DNA from: Chitinophaga sp. SYP-B3965
GTDB taxonomy: Bacteria > Bacteroidota > Bacteroidia > Chitinophagales > Chitinophagaceae
Assembly (NCBI RefSeq): GCF_009647655.1
Contig: NZ_WJFD01000006.1
Span: forward strand, 1 to 64,000
Reading direction: 5' to 3'
DNA length: 64,000 nt
A program made the position numbers and the translations under genes. Each line of letters starts with the position of its first letter. Position 1 is the stretch's first letter. The notes beneath the pieces were generated by a model. The model was not told the DNA's origin. It saw only the letters and a program-made list of their open reading frames with translations, and did no database searches. Positions 8,061-16,587 of the stretch are shown one piece after another.

Positions 8061-9905
8061 ATGAAAACGATTATTATTTCCTTCGCCAACAGTTCGGAGC
8101 AACCGCTGAAATCTATTACGGAGGAAGATGAAGCTATTCACACTATTCTGAATGAAAACAACCGTGGGAACTTTAATATCCACCGGGAATCTTATGCTAC
8201 CGTTACCAATATCAACAGTGCATTTAGTGTACATGGCGGCAACATTGGCATCTTTCATTATGCCGGCCATGCCAGTCAAACTTCCCTCCTGTTCAATGAT
8301 CAGGAGGCGAATGGGATGGGCATCGCTTATCAATTGCAACCCAGTATTGGCAGCGGTGCTTTAAAACTGGTGGTATTGAACGGATGTTCTACCGGTGCAC
8401 AGGTGACTAAACTCCTGGAACTGGGGGTACCTGCCGTGATAGCTACCAGCGCTTCCATTAATGATACCACTGCCAAGATCTTTGGTATTGAGTTATTCCG
8501 GAACCTCTGTCAGAAGAGAATGACCACCCGCCATGCTTTTACAGCTGCATTGGCCAGTGCGCAAACTGCTACAAAAGATCCCCTGGGAGTGGATGAACCG
8601 CAGAACAGGGCATTGAACATTCCGGTTGAAAAACCCCGTGAACCTTTCTGGGGCCTCTTCTTCAAAAAAGCAGATGCAGTGGATGTATCGCCCATTCCGG
8701 TGGAAACAACACAAACGGAAAGTGCGTATGAGCCAAATCTTCAATTGACCCAAACCATTTTTACAGCCTTGGTGCAGGATGGTAATATCCCTGCACAACA
8801 GCTGGATGAAAGGAAAAAACAGGAGATCATTGAAGACAACGTTTTTCAAAAAACCATCATGGATGTATTCCCGCATCCCATCGCCATACAACTTAAAACT
8901 TTGTTTGCGGCAGAATATGGTGCGGACGCATTGAAGAAACCCGGTATTAAAAGACTGGAACAGATAGGCCGGGTATTTCATATCACCACGGAGTTCATGG
9001 GCATCATTATGATCTCGCAACTCTGGGAACTGAAGATCACCAAACAGGTAACGGCCCTGCCGGATGAGATATCGGACCTGATGGAAAAATACTTCAATCT
9101 CACCATCCACGAACGCGCTGTATATAATTACAGCACCCAGATCAAAGCGATCCGCAAATATATTGATACGCAACCTAACGTGAACTACTTTGTGACGGAA
9201 CTGGAAAAGCTGCGCGAAGAAGATATTACGAACAAACCTTTCGGCGAGGCCTGCGAATACCTCTCCTATATCCGCAGCGCTACTTACTTTTCAATTTCCA
9301 ATCCCAACGATCCTCCCATGATCCAGGAATCAGAAGTGCCACAGCTCTGCCTTACCGCAGAAGAAATGCTTTCTGTTTTCTTTGAGAAACTGGGCTTCCT
9401 GCATCGTTATACCTTAACGAGCATCCAGAACATCCGTATCAATAAATTCCGGCATGACACGAGTACTGAATTCGACCACCAGGTAGTGAAACTGATGAAC
9501 TCCAATGCCAGTCATGAAGTGAATTACTATCTCCTGGCCAAACACCTGGATAATAGCGGCGTAATACTCACCAAACAAACGCTCACTGTTTTCAATGTTG
9601 AAAGAAGGCAATACAGGGGAGAAGAACTGGCCTTCCTCAATCTCTCTCCGCTGGTGGTAGACATCAATTCTTTCGAAAGCCGTTCTGACCGTTCCAATCT
9701 TGTGTTCTATGGTCAGTATAGTGGTGATGTGTTTGTTTTCAGGAATGTGAGCAAACCGGATGACGAGCTGAACCGCGTGGAGATCAATATCAACCGGAAA
9801 TTCGGGCGAACAGAACAACAGGAACAGGGTAGATATGAAGCCATTTGCAAACAGCTAAATGCCTTCAAGGAATTTGCATTACATGAAATAATCGTGCATC
9901 CATGA
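8061..9905 (+). CDS. CHAT-domain peptidase
   Basis: The 614-aa protein begins with a CHAT domain (caspase family, clan CD), residues 1 to about 180. The catalytic pair is visible: His70 in FHYAGHASQ and Cys109 in VVLNGCSTG, followed by the usual small-residue stretch GVPAVIATSASI. Residues 200-614 are mostly helical then beta-rich and match no family I know; a stretch near residues 490-600 (ILTKQTLTVFNV to GDVFVFRNV) could form a beta sandwich. No signal peptide is seen. Its TGA overlaps the ATG of the STAND gene (ATGA at 9902-9905), so the two are coupled. In known systems CHAT peptidases are switched on by a sensor partner, and the STAND protein is the obvious candidate here. Confidence 0.88.
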   Translation: MKTIIISFANSSEQPLKSITEEDEAIHTILNENNRGNFNIHRESYATVTNINSAFSVHGGNIGIFHYAGHASQTSLLFNDQEANGMGIAYQLQPSIGSGALKLVVLNGCSTGAQVTKLLELGVPAVIATSASINDTTAKIFGIELFRNLCQKRMTTRHAFTAALASAQTATKDPLGVDEPQNRALNIPVEKPREPFWGLFFKKADAVDVSPIPVETTQTESAYEPNLQLTQTIFTALVQDGNIPAQQLDERKKQEIIEDNVFQKTIMDVFPHPIAIQLKTLFAAEYGADALKKPGIKRLEQIGRVFHITTEFMGIIMISQLWELKITKQVTALPDEISDLMEKYFNLTIHERAVYNYSTQIKAIRKYIDTQPNVNYFVTELEKLREEDITNKPFGEACEYLSYIRSATYFSISNPNDPPMIQESEVPQLCLTAEEMLSVFFEKLGFLHRYTLTSIQNIRINKFRHDTSTEFDHQVVKLMNSNASHEVNYYLLAKHLDNSGVILTKQTLTVFNVERRQYRGEELAFLNLSPLVVDINSFESRSDRSNLVFYGQYSGDVFVFRNVSKPDDELNRVEININRKFGRTEQQEQGRYEAICKQLNAFKEFALHEIIVHP

Positions 9906-12900
9906 TGGAAAAGTTCATCAACAGTCCCTTTAAATTCCTGGACCCCTACGGCAGGAATGATGCGGAAATTTTCTTCGGCAGAGAGGAAGAGATCAAACAG
10001 TTATACCAGCATATTCATAAAAACAGACTGGTGCTGGTGTATGGCACCAGCGGTACGGGCAAAACCAGTATTGTACAATGCGGTTTGATGAACCGGATGG
10101 AAGATACGGACTGGACACCTTTCTTTATCCGTCGCGGAGAGAACATCAACGACTCGCTCTCCAAAACAATCGAACAAGCCCTTGCCATTGCGGTTGAACC
10201 GGAAGTAAATATTTCCAATGCCCTGCAACAAGGCAGAACGAATGTGAACATGATCAAACCACAGGCGGCTACTTCCGGCTTTCGTGAAAAGATCTATGCC
10301 ACACTTAAAGATATCAACCTCCGGTATTTAAGACCGGTATACCTCATCTTTGATCAGTTTGAAGAACTGCTGATCATGGGCAGCGACAAAGAAAGAGCTA
10401 CTTTCATCAGTATCATAGACAGGATACTTTCTTCTTCCGATCTGCAATTCTGCAACCTGCTGTTCATCATGCGGGAAGAATTCTTTGCGGGGCTCAGTGA
10501 ATTTGAAAAGGAGATCCCTGACTTCTGCGACAGGCGCTTACGCATAGAACCCATGAACGCGAAGAACGTGGAAGATGTGATCATGCGCTCCTGCCAGAAG
10601 TTCAATATCACACTGGAACAGGGCAATGAAAATGCCAAACAGATCATCAACATCCTCACGGAAAAGAATACGGTTTCCCTCCCCTATTTACAGATCTACC
10701 TGGACCAGTTATGGCGTACCATCTACATGAACACTGGTTTTAAAGTAATAGCGGTTGGTGACGAATATCCGGAGATCACCGTCAATGCGGAGATCATTAA
10801 GAACTTCGGGCGGATGAATGATGTGCTGAACCGCTTTATCAAAGAACGCATCACGGTGATACAGGATGTGCTGCAAAATGAATTCCCGGAGATCCCGCCT
10901 GATTTTGTGAGCAATGTACTGGATGGATTTGTTACACCTGAAGGCACTAAACGGCCGCTGGCTTATCTGCGTATCAATAACGGTATCTGGTTTACAGGCC
11001 AGGTGGCACCTTACCTGCAAAAAAGATCGGGGCAACTGATGATCCGCTGCCTCAATGAATTAGAGAAGAACAAGATACTCCGTACAGACGGGCAAACATT
11101 CGAACTGGCACATGATGTACTTGCAGGATTAATAGACAGCAGAAGAACGGAAGATCAGCGCAAAGCGGGCTTTACAGATCAACAGATCCGCAGCCGTTAT
11201 AATGGTTTCAAAGAAAAAACCAGCGATTACCTCACCCGGAAAGAACTGGAATCTTACCGGCCCTATATTGAACAGCTGAACCTTGGTCAGGATGTGCTGG
11301 ACTTTTACAATAGCAGTCTTGCTACGCGTGAAAAAGAAGAGCAGGACCTCCTGGATAAAGAACGGTCTGAAGCACAGGAAACTGCAGCGAGAGAAAAGAA
11401 ATTATATGACCTGAAGCAACGGCAGAAGAAAATGAGATGGGGATGGGTAGCGGGAGGTTTTCTGCTGATCTCTTCCACGGCTCTCTATTTCTATTCTGAA
11501 ATGTTGCGAAAGGAATTCAACCGGAATGAAAGTTTGGTGTATATGGGGTATGAGATGAAAAAACTAGACCCTGTGGAAGCCATGAACCTCTTTGACCCTA
11601 TCAAAGAAAAGGTGTTTGGAGATGATACCACAAAGGTGAATGACAAACTCCTGGAGTTCATGCAGATGCAGAGCATACAGGGCTTGTTCAGTATGTATAA
11701 TGATACCTTGCAGAATCCCATCCTGAACCTGAGCCACATTGATATGTCCATAGACGGGAAATATTCGGTATTGGTGGATGACGGACAGGAAAGCCGTAAT
11801 AAAACACATAATTATATCGTAAAGGATAGCAGCGGGAAAAGAGTGGCAACATTCCGGAATATCGCTTATGCTTATTTTCTTAACAGGAAAGATATACTGC
11901 TGTTATGTACTACAGAGCGGGACTATACAACTGATGAGCAGTATAGATCCACTCAAAAAAGGATTCCTCGTTATGCTCCTGAAACACAGTTTCCGGTAAA
12001 TTTCCTACTGTATAACTGCAGGACAAAGCAAAACGAGCGGATCAACCTGGGCGGAGCAAAAAGATTCCTTCACGGGACGGAGGATGTTGCTGCGGGTGGA
12101 ACATTTACGGTGTATGACAACTACAGGATACGGTATACCGCCAACGGGAATTTACTCATCCCATTCCTTGAGTTAAATGATAACGGAGAGTTTACGGACA
12201 AAGTGCAAATCCTTAACCCGGAAAGGCAGGAGATCGCTTACCTGCCTTCTCAATATACGATCACTACGTCCCATGATTATACAAAATTCATCACCCTGTA
12301 TAGTGATAAGTCAAATTGCCTTGATCTCTATGATGAAAATGGGCAGCTGATCAAAAGAACAGAAGATGTCCTTTTTGCAGATTTCACGGAAGATGGGGAT
12401 ATGCTCTGGGGATTAGACGGGTCCGTGTCCATATTTCAAGAGGGGCAGGAGCGGACATTCAATGCCGCCACTACTGGTTATTACACCTATGTTTATGGAA
12501 GTTCCGCGAGGAAAAAGCTGATAGCGAAAACGACCGATGGAACAGAACTGATAGATATGGAAACCAATGGAAGGCAATTTTTTGCCGAAGAGCTGATAGC
12601 TACCAATTTTGATAAGAACGCTTTTATTACAATGAAAACCAGCAATTGGGACGGTACAGAATTCTTTGGTGATCATCTTCCCTGGTGGGGGAAAGACTGG
12701 AACAATGATCGTTACGTTTACAAAGATACCATACGGCGCAGGGACCTTAACGGGAAATTGATTGCCGGGCCATTCTCTCATCGTGATGGCATTGAGACCA
12801 TAGAGTATAATAAAGCGGCGGATGAACTACTGGTGCTTACCAAAAAGAATAAATTGCTGGTGCTGGATAAAAACCTGCGGATAAAAACGGGGTTGAGTTT

Positions 12901-13105
12901 AACGGCTAATGACAGGTATGGGATGTCCCCAGACGGACTTATCCTGTATTATGTGCGGGATCAGTATTACAGTGTGTTTAAGAATAACCTGGATTCCCTC
13001 AACGTATTTAATGCTAATAAATCGTGGCAGTTATTAACGCGGAAGCCTTTGAAGATGGAGGTATCCAAACAGCGAAGGAAGGAGTTGGGGTTGCGGTTTA
13101 AGTGA
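9902..13105 (+). CDS. STAND-type NTPase with membrane segment and C-terminal propeller-like region
   Basis: The 1067-aa protein starts with the FKFLDPYGRNDAEIFFGRE signature of nSTAND1 NTPases. A Walker A follows at residues 48-56 (GTSGTGKTS, Lys54), and a Walker B with acidic tail near residue 155 (YLIFDQFEELL). A winged-helix-like part (about 300-410) ends in FELAHDVLAGLI, common in this class. After a charged coiled-coil-like stretch (about 440-515, rich in Glu/Lys/Arg) comes one membrane segment (about 518-538, GWVAGGFLLISSTALYFY). The remaining 520 residues are repeated beta-strand units, probably a WD40-like propeller without clear WD dipeptides. The layout is that of a signal-sensing molecular switch anchored to the membrane. 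The gene has two adjacent ATGs and overlaps the CHAT gene. Confidence 0.88.
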   Translation: MMEKFINSPFKFLDPYGRNDAEIFFGREEEIKQLYQHIHKNRLVLVYGTSGTGKTSIVQCGLMNRMEDTDWTPFFIRRGENINDSLSKTIEQALAIAVEPEVNISNALQQGRTNVNMIKPQAATSGFREKIYATLKDINLRYLRPVYLIFDQFEELLIMGSDKERATFISIIDRILSSSDLQFCNLLFIMREEFFAGLSEFEKEIPDFCDRRLRIEPMNAKNVEDVIMRSCQKFNITLEQGNENAKQIINILTEKNTVSLPYLQIYLDQLWRTIYMNTGFKVIAVGDEYPEITVNAEIIKNFGRMNDVLNRFIKERITVIQDVLQNEFPEIPPDFVSNVLDGFVTPEGTKRPLAYLRINNGIWFTGQVAPYLQKRSGQLMIRCLNELEKNKILRTDGQTFELAHDVLAGLIDSRRTEDQRKAGFTDQQIRSRYNGFKEKTSDYLTRKELESYRPYIEQLNLGQDVLDFYNSSLATREKEEQDLLDKERSEAQETAAREKKLYDLKQRQKKMRWGWVAGGFLLISSTALYFYSEMLRKEFNRNESLVYMGYEMKKLDPVEAMNLFDPIKEKVFGDDTTKVNDKLLEFMQMQSIQGLFSMYNDTLQNPILNLSHIDMSIDGKYSVLVDDGQESRNKTHNYIVKDSSGKRVATFRNIAYAYFLNRKDILLLCTTERDYTTDEQYRSTQKRIPRYAPETQFPVNFLLYNCRTKQNERINLGGAKRFLHGTEDVAAGGTFTVYDNYRIRYTANGNLLIPFLELNDNGEFTDKVQILNPERQEIAYLPSQYTITTSHDYTKFITLYSDKSNCLDLYDENGQLIKRTEDVLFADFTEDGDMLWGLDGSVSIFQEGQERTFNAATTGYYTYVYGSSARKKLIAKTTDGTELIDMETNGRQFFAEELIATNFDKNAFITMKTSNWDGTEFFGDHLPWWGKDWNNDRYVYKDTIRRRDLNGKLIAGPFSHRDGIETIEYNKAADELLVLTKKNKLLVLDKNLRIKTGLSLTANDRYGMSPDGLILYYVRDQYYSVFKNNLDSLNVFNANKSWQLLTRKPLKMEVSKQRRKELGLRFK

Positions 13106-13116
13106 GTTGGTGGATT

Positions 13117-13368
13117 TTATGCAGGAAATAATGGCTCACTCTCCAAATAAAGCGTATCCGGATCGAAATCAACATTTTCATCCCAAATAACCGTTCCATT
13201 AAATACTCTTGCTTTACTGCTAAATGTCTCATCCTTTAGTGCCTTATAGACTGGATAATCTAAGTAGCTGCTAAAATCAAATTCTTTCACCTCATTGTTA
13301 GTAAATGTGAGGATCAACTTATAAGGGCTCTTAAATTGTACAGTTGAAACTCTTGGGTTCATTTTCAT
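13117..13368 (-). CDS. DUF2442 domain protein
   Basis: The 83-aa protein matches DUF2442, a small beta-alpha domain. It has an N-terminal strand pair (VQFKSPYKLILTFTNNEVKEFDFSSYL) and a C-terminal WDENVDFDPDTLYLES motif that is nearly diagnostic for the family. DUF2442 genes are often paired with DUF4160 genes in toxin-antitoxin-like arrangements, though an activity is not established. Here its ATG shares one base with the TAA of the upstream DUF4160 reading frame (TAATG), so it was coupled to that gene, which now carries a frameshift. The gene sits 12 bp beyond the convergent STAND gene. Confidence 0.85.
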   Translation of the reverse strand: MKMNPRVSTVQFKSPYKLILTFTNNEVKEFDFSSYLDYPVYKALKDETFSSKARVFNGTVIWDENVDFDPDTLYLESEPLFPA

Positions 13369-13638
13369 TACTTTAACGGATCAATTTTAAAAACCTCATT
13401 ACCAGTTACGGCCAATTGCCAGTTTGCCATTAAATCTTCCTGATGAATTTCAATCCAGGCTTGAACTAATTTCTCTTTATTTAGAAGGCAATGAACCTTC
13501 CAATAATTTACCACTGGGTATTTCGTACACACCTTCCATTTCTCCATACCTAATATGAATATGGGCGAGCTTATGTTGTTTTGTATCTAAATAATACATG
13601 GCAATAATTAATCCATAAAACATTGAAATTACCGGCAT
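13368..13638 (-). pseudogene. Frameshifted DUF4160 gene
   Basis: On the minus strand, codons from the ATG at 13636-13638 read MPVISMFYGLIIAMYY, then HKLAHIHIRYGEMEGVYEIP, the hallmark of DUF4160. The frame stops at a TAA after LPSK. Shifting by one base at about 13475-13485 (one A too many in AAAT) restores the rest of the domain (NKEKLVQAWIEIHQEDLMAN and onward) up to a TAA at 13368-13370. Total length 271 bp equals 90 codons plus one base, as expected for a single insertion. It lies just before DUF2442 with a TAATG overlap. A sequencing error or programmed frameshifting is possible; no classical slippery heptamer is evident. Confidence 0.75.
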
Positions 13639-13942
13639 ATCACAAATTTAACCGGGAAATTACAACATTTCTATCGAATTAATTACCAATGTGTTATGAC
13701 ACCATTTTTCTCAACGAATTATTTACCTCAATAGATCAACCAGGTGGCTTCTTACTACGGGTAGATACCGATCAGGTTTTATTTCTCTTGTCATATTAAA
13801 CACAATATACACAAACTAATTTGTGACTACTTGAATTTCAAAGCAAGTTCGTTAATGATTTGGCAACAACCATTTTCTTTCCATACATTTAGAAATAAAT
13901 CCCTGGGTAAAACATTCTAACCTCAACCAACAACATATCCAT
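13639..13942. other. AT-rich intergenic region, no gene seen
   Basis: About 300 bp of AT-rich DNA separates the DUF4160 remnant from the next small gene. I find no convincing coding frame on either strand, no hairpin with a T run and no match to a mobile element. Its composition matches the AT-rich genes that follow rather than the STAND operon on the left. Confidence 0.5.
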
Positions 13943-14170
13943 ATGGAATACAAAGTAATACCCTTCACTGCTATGATCACTCGTGATGACTCATCACAAT
14001 CTGTGGCAGCACAAATGCAAAGAACCATTGACAGTAACGTTTCCGAAGGGTGGGAATATCTTCGCATGGATTCTGTACAAACTTCCGTTGCTGGCACAAG
14101 TGGTTGCTTTGGACTAGGTGCCCAACCTGGCTACAATACGTCTTATAATGTTTTAGTCTTTAGAAAATAA
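13943..14170 (+). CDS. Small DUF4177-like protein
   Basis: The 75-aa protein starts MEYKVIPFTAMI and contains the stretch NVSEGWEYLRMDSVQTSVAG, followed by a Gly-rich turn and a final strand NVLVFRK. This strand - long helix - GWE(Y/L) - strand pattern is the usual look of DUF4177 and similar small Bacteroidota proteins. The function is unknown; no signal peptide or metal motif is visible. The ATG at 13943 follows an AT-rich leader and no Shine-Dalgarno is seen. The YidD-like gene follows in the same direction after about 20 bp, so the two may be co-transcribed. Confidence 0.65.
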   Translation: MEYKVIPFTAMITRDDSSQSVAAQMQRTIDSNVSEGWEYLRMDSVQTSVAGTSGCFGLGAQPGYNTSYNVLVFRK

Positions 14171-14190
14171 TTGATGCTACTTTGCTGACA

Positions 14191-14436
14191 ATGTTAATTC
14201 ACCTCTACTGGTTAGTTCCCAAGAGATGGCGAAGAGCATGTATTTTTAAAGAGACATGTTCTTCGCATATTTATAAAATTGCATCTGAAAAAGGGACTAT
14301 TGCTGGCATTAGGGCCCTGAGGGCCAGAATAAAGAAATGTCGTCCTGGTTATTCATTTTATAAAACAGATGATGGAACAGAATGGATAATATTAGCGGAT
14401 TCAACAGTAGTTAACAGAAATTCGACCAATATTTAA
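14191..14436 (+). CDS. yidD: YidD-like membrane protein insertion efficiency factor
   Basis: The 81-aa product shows the YidD pattern: a short hydrophobic/basic N-terminus (MLIHLYWLVPKRWRRA), then a Cys-containing segment CIFKETCSSHIYKIASEKG in the place of the classical C-x-PSCS-Y motif, a Gly/Ala helix and KKCRPGYSFY in place of the CHP box. YidD assists YidC in membrane insertion. The family usually sits between rnpA and yidC; here it stands among small accessory genes, so it is probably a second, divergent copy. An ATG at 14191 is preferred over the TTG at 14182 because no family member needs the extra residues. A longer acidic tail (TDDGTEWIILADSTVV) follows the core. Confidence 0.6.
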   Translation: MLIHLYWLVPKRWRRACIFKETCSSHIYKIASEKGTIAGIRALRARIKKCRPGYSFYKTDDGTEWIILADSTVVNRNSTNI

Positions 14437-14453
14437 GCATAAATCCTATAAAC

Positions 14454-15170
14454 ATGAAATTAATCTCCCTTGTTGTCCTATCCATATTATTGCACAGTTG
14501 TAAAATTTCAAAGAAATATTATTATACACAAGACGATAAAGAAGAAGAAATAATTGAAGCCGCAACTGATTCCGCAGCTTATTTAGAAGCACATAAAAAG
14601 TTTGAAATTGCAAAAAAGGTTTATAACGATATGAATGAAACTTATGGAAGGCTTCATTCAGAAAGACCAATTAAATTTAAGCTACTCAATGAAAAACGCG
14701 AGGACATAACATATTTAATACATTTTGAAAAGAAAGATAGCTTAGAAAAAAACACTTCAGATCTAGTCAATTCTTTATCTAACCCTATAGAAGAAAGGGA
14801 AAATGCCATTCATAAATCAAAATATGATACCGTAGGATTATATATGGCGCCCATAAAAATACTGAATGCCCGATTTATTGAAAAAGAATATTCCAATTAC
14901 AAGGATGTTGAATTGAGGTTCAAAAATGTCTGCAAGAAAAAAGTAGCAGCAATTAGATTCAAATGGTATGGTGAAAATGCATTTAATGAGCCTGCTGATA
15001 TGGGGGTAATAGATGGTTGGGGAAGTGGCTTTACCGATGATGCCCTGCGCCCTGGGGCAGTTGATTATGGCGTTTGGAACGTTTTAAGCAAAGATGGAAA
15101 GAAGATACTTATTGCATATCCCTATGAAGTAGCATTTGAAGATGGCTCAAAATGGGTTTTAGGGAATTAG
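14454..15170 (+). CDS. Lipoprotein of unknown function
   Basis: The 238-aa protein opens with a lipoprotein signal (MKLISLVVLSILLHSCKIS, Cys16 as the lipidation site). A highly charged, Lys/Glu-rich helical part follows (about 25-130), then a beta-type domain (about 150-238) with APIKILNARFIEKEYSNYKD, VAAIRFKWYGENAFNEPAD and a closing YPYEVAFEDGSKW. The last part resembles extracellular beta-sandwich domains that carry sentence-like conserved IRFKWYG segments in Bacteroidota, but I cannot name the family. It starts 17 bp after the YidD-like gene and is AT-rich like it, suggesting a shared recent origin. Predicted to sit on the periplasmic face of a membrane. Confidence 0.65.
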   Translation: MKLISLVVLSILLHSCKISKKYYYTQDDKEEEIIEAATDSAAYLEAHKKFEIAKKVYNDMNETYGRLHSERPIKFKLLNEKREDITYLIHFEKKDSLEKNTSDLVNSLSNPIEERENAIHKSKYDTVGLYMAPIKILNARFIEKEYSNYKDVELRFKNVCKKKVAAIRFKWYGENAFNEPADMGVIDGWGSGFTDDALRPGAVDYGVWNVLSKDGKKILIAYPYEVAFEDGSKWVLGN

Positions 15171-15252
15171 GCCTTTGCTACTGCGTATGCAAAAGTGGAC
15201 CGGTAAGGTACCGGAGGACAAAGTTATCTGATCTTCAACTGGTAGGCTGCAT

Positions 15253-16587
15253 TTAAGTAAGCAAAGCAACTCCTTTAATAATCTCCACAATGCGTTCCTT
15301 TTTAATGATCATCATACCATGCCGGTCATTTGAGATGCCTTGTTCCAGTTTATAGGTATAAGCCGGAACATCCTTGTTCAAAACAGTGGGGAAGTAAACA
15401 AACTTCATATTTGAGCAACGTTGCTGCAGTGTTTCTCCGGCTTCTACAATGTGTGTAGAAACAATAAAGCTGCAGTTCCTGTTTTCGGAAAAGGCTTCAG
15501 TAACCGCTACAGTAGCATCATAGGCATCCTTTACATTGGTACCTTTAAACAATTCATCAAAAATGATCACCATGTTCTTGCCAGCATTCACTTCATCGGC
15601 AACATGTTTTACCCGAAGCACCTCTGCATAGAAATGGCTGTAGCCCATATCCAGGTTATCGGGCACATTAATAGAAGTATACATGCCATCCTGCACTGAA
15701 AAGGCCATCTCTTCCGCAGCAACAGGGAATCCCATATGCGCAAGGTACACGGCAATACCAAAAGATTTCATGAAGGTTGATTTGCCTGCCATATTTGCCC
15801 CAGTCAGGAAAATTAAGTTATGGCCATGATCTACATGAGCACTATTCGCAATAGCCCCTGGTACCTGGGGATGAAAAACGTTATTGATGTAAATATGGTT
15901 CTTCCCTTCTGCAAAAGGAACAGCCCTGGCGTAAATAAACTTACGGGCTTTGGCTACTTTTGCAACGCTGATATAAACATCGGTTTCATACAAAACCTGC
16001 ATTACCTGTTTAAGCTCTTCCTGGCAGAGATGCCTTAAAATGTGGTCGTACCTGATCACCTTTGTGAGTGACAATGCAGATGCCCCGCGTTCTGGCAACA
16101 GGCTTTTAAGCGCGGAACTGTTAAAAAGACTTTTCATAACCTGTACCGTTTCCTGATATGGCCCTCCATCCAGCTTGCAAAAGAAATCGTTCAAACGGCT
16201 GAGGAATTCGATCATTGATAGAATCCCTGCCTGTATTGCTTTATATTCCTCTTTTGCTGTGAGGAGATCCAGCACTTTTTTCTGCAGGATCATGTATGCA
16301 GTTCCTGCAATATTGTTGCCGGAACTACCGCTTAAATAATGTTCAACCTGGTTAAGCAGGTCTTTGCCCACAGGAAACTCCACTTCATTTGCCTGAAAAT
16401 ACTGGAATATACTGCTACGGGAATTGATAGCTTCCGCATCAGAGAGTGGTTTTTGAAACAGCGCTTCCAACACCTGTGCCCCTCCCCGGGTATGTGTACG
16501 ATCGAATAAATTAAATATAGAGTTGCCTTTATATTTACCCGGTATATTCAGGTCAATCAGGGTTTGTTTATCTACTGTAAAACTCAT
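15253..16587 (-). CDS. MutS-like ATPase (short form), copy 1
   Basis: The 444-aa protein is a MutS-family ATPase without the mismatch-recognition N-terminal domains. Residues 1 to about 250 correspond to the MutS core/lever region. From about 255 the ATPase part has the MutS P-loop TGANMAGKSTFMK, then the family stretch MGYSHFYAEVLR, Walker B VIIFDELFKGTN and the STHIVEAGE loop. There is no C-terminal Smr endonuclease. It is a tandem paralogue of the upstream gene (same length, start MSF.VDKQTL), and its ATG overlaps that gene's TGA. Short MutS-like proteins of this sort are common in Chitinophaga-type genomes near TlpA/SusCD clusters, but a role in mismatch repair is doubtful. Confidence 0.85.
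   Translation of the reverse strand: MSFTVDKQTLIDLNIPGKYKGNSIFNLFDRTHTRGGAQVLEALFQKPLSDAEAINSRSSIFQYFQANEVEFPVGKDLLNQVEHYLSGSSGNNIAGTAYMILQKKVLDLLTAKEEYKAIQAGILSMIEFLSRLNDFFCKLDGGPYQETVQVMKSLFNSSALKSLLPERGASALSLTKVIRYDHILRHLCQEELKQVMQVLYETDVYISVAKVAKARKFIYARAVPFAEGKNHIYINNVFHPQVPGAIANSAHVDHGHNLIFLTGANMAGKSTFMKSFGIAVYLAHMGFPVAAEEMAFSVQDGMYTSINVPDNLDMGYSHFYAEVLRVKHVADEVNAGKNMVIIFDELFKGTNVKDAYDATVAVTEAFSENRNCSFIVSTHIVEAGETLQQRCSNMKFVYFPTVLNKDVPAYTYKLEQGISNDRHGMMIIKKERIVEIIKGVALLT

Noticed and set aside
8493..9173. 226-codon open frame on the minus strand inside the CHAT gene
   Set aside because: Composition (many Phe, Cys, Ile, Arg) is that of an antisense shadow; the + strand CHAT frame has clear catalytic motifs.
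15171..15252. Small inverted repeat CCGGTA/TACCGG between the lipoprotein and MutS-like genes
   Set aside because: Only 6-bp arms, no T run; too weak to call a terminator or operator.
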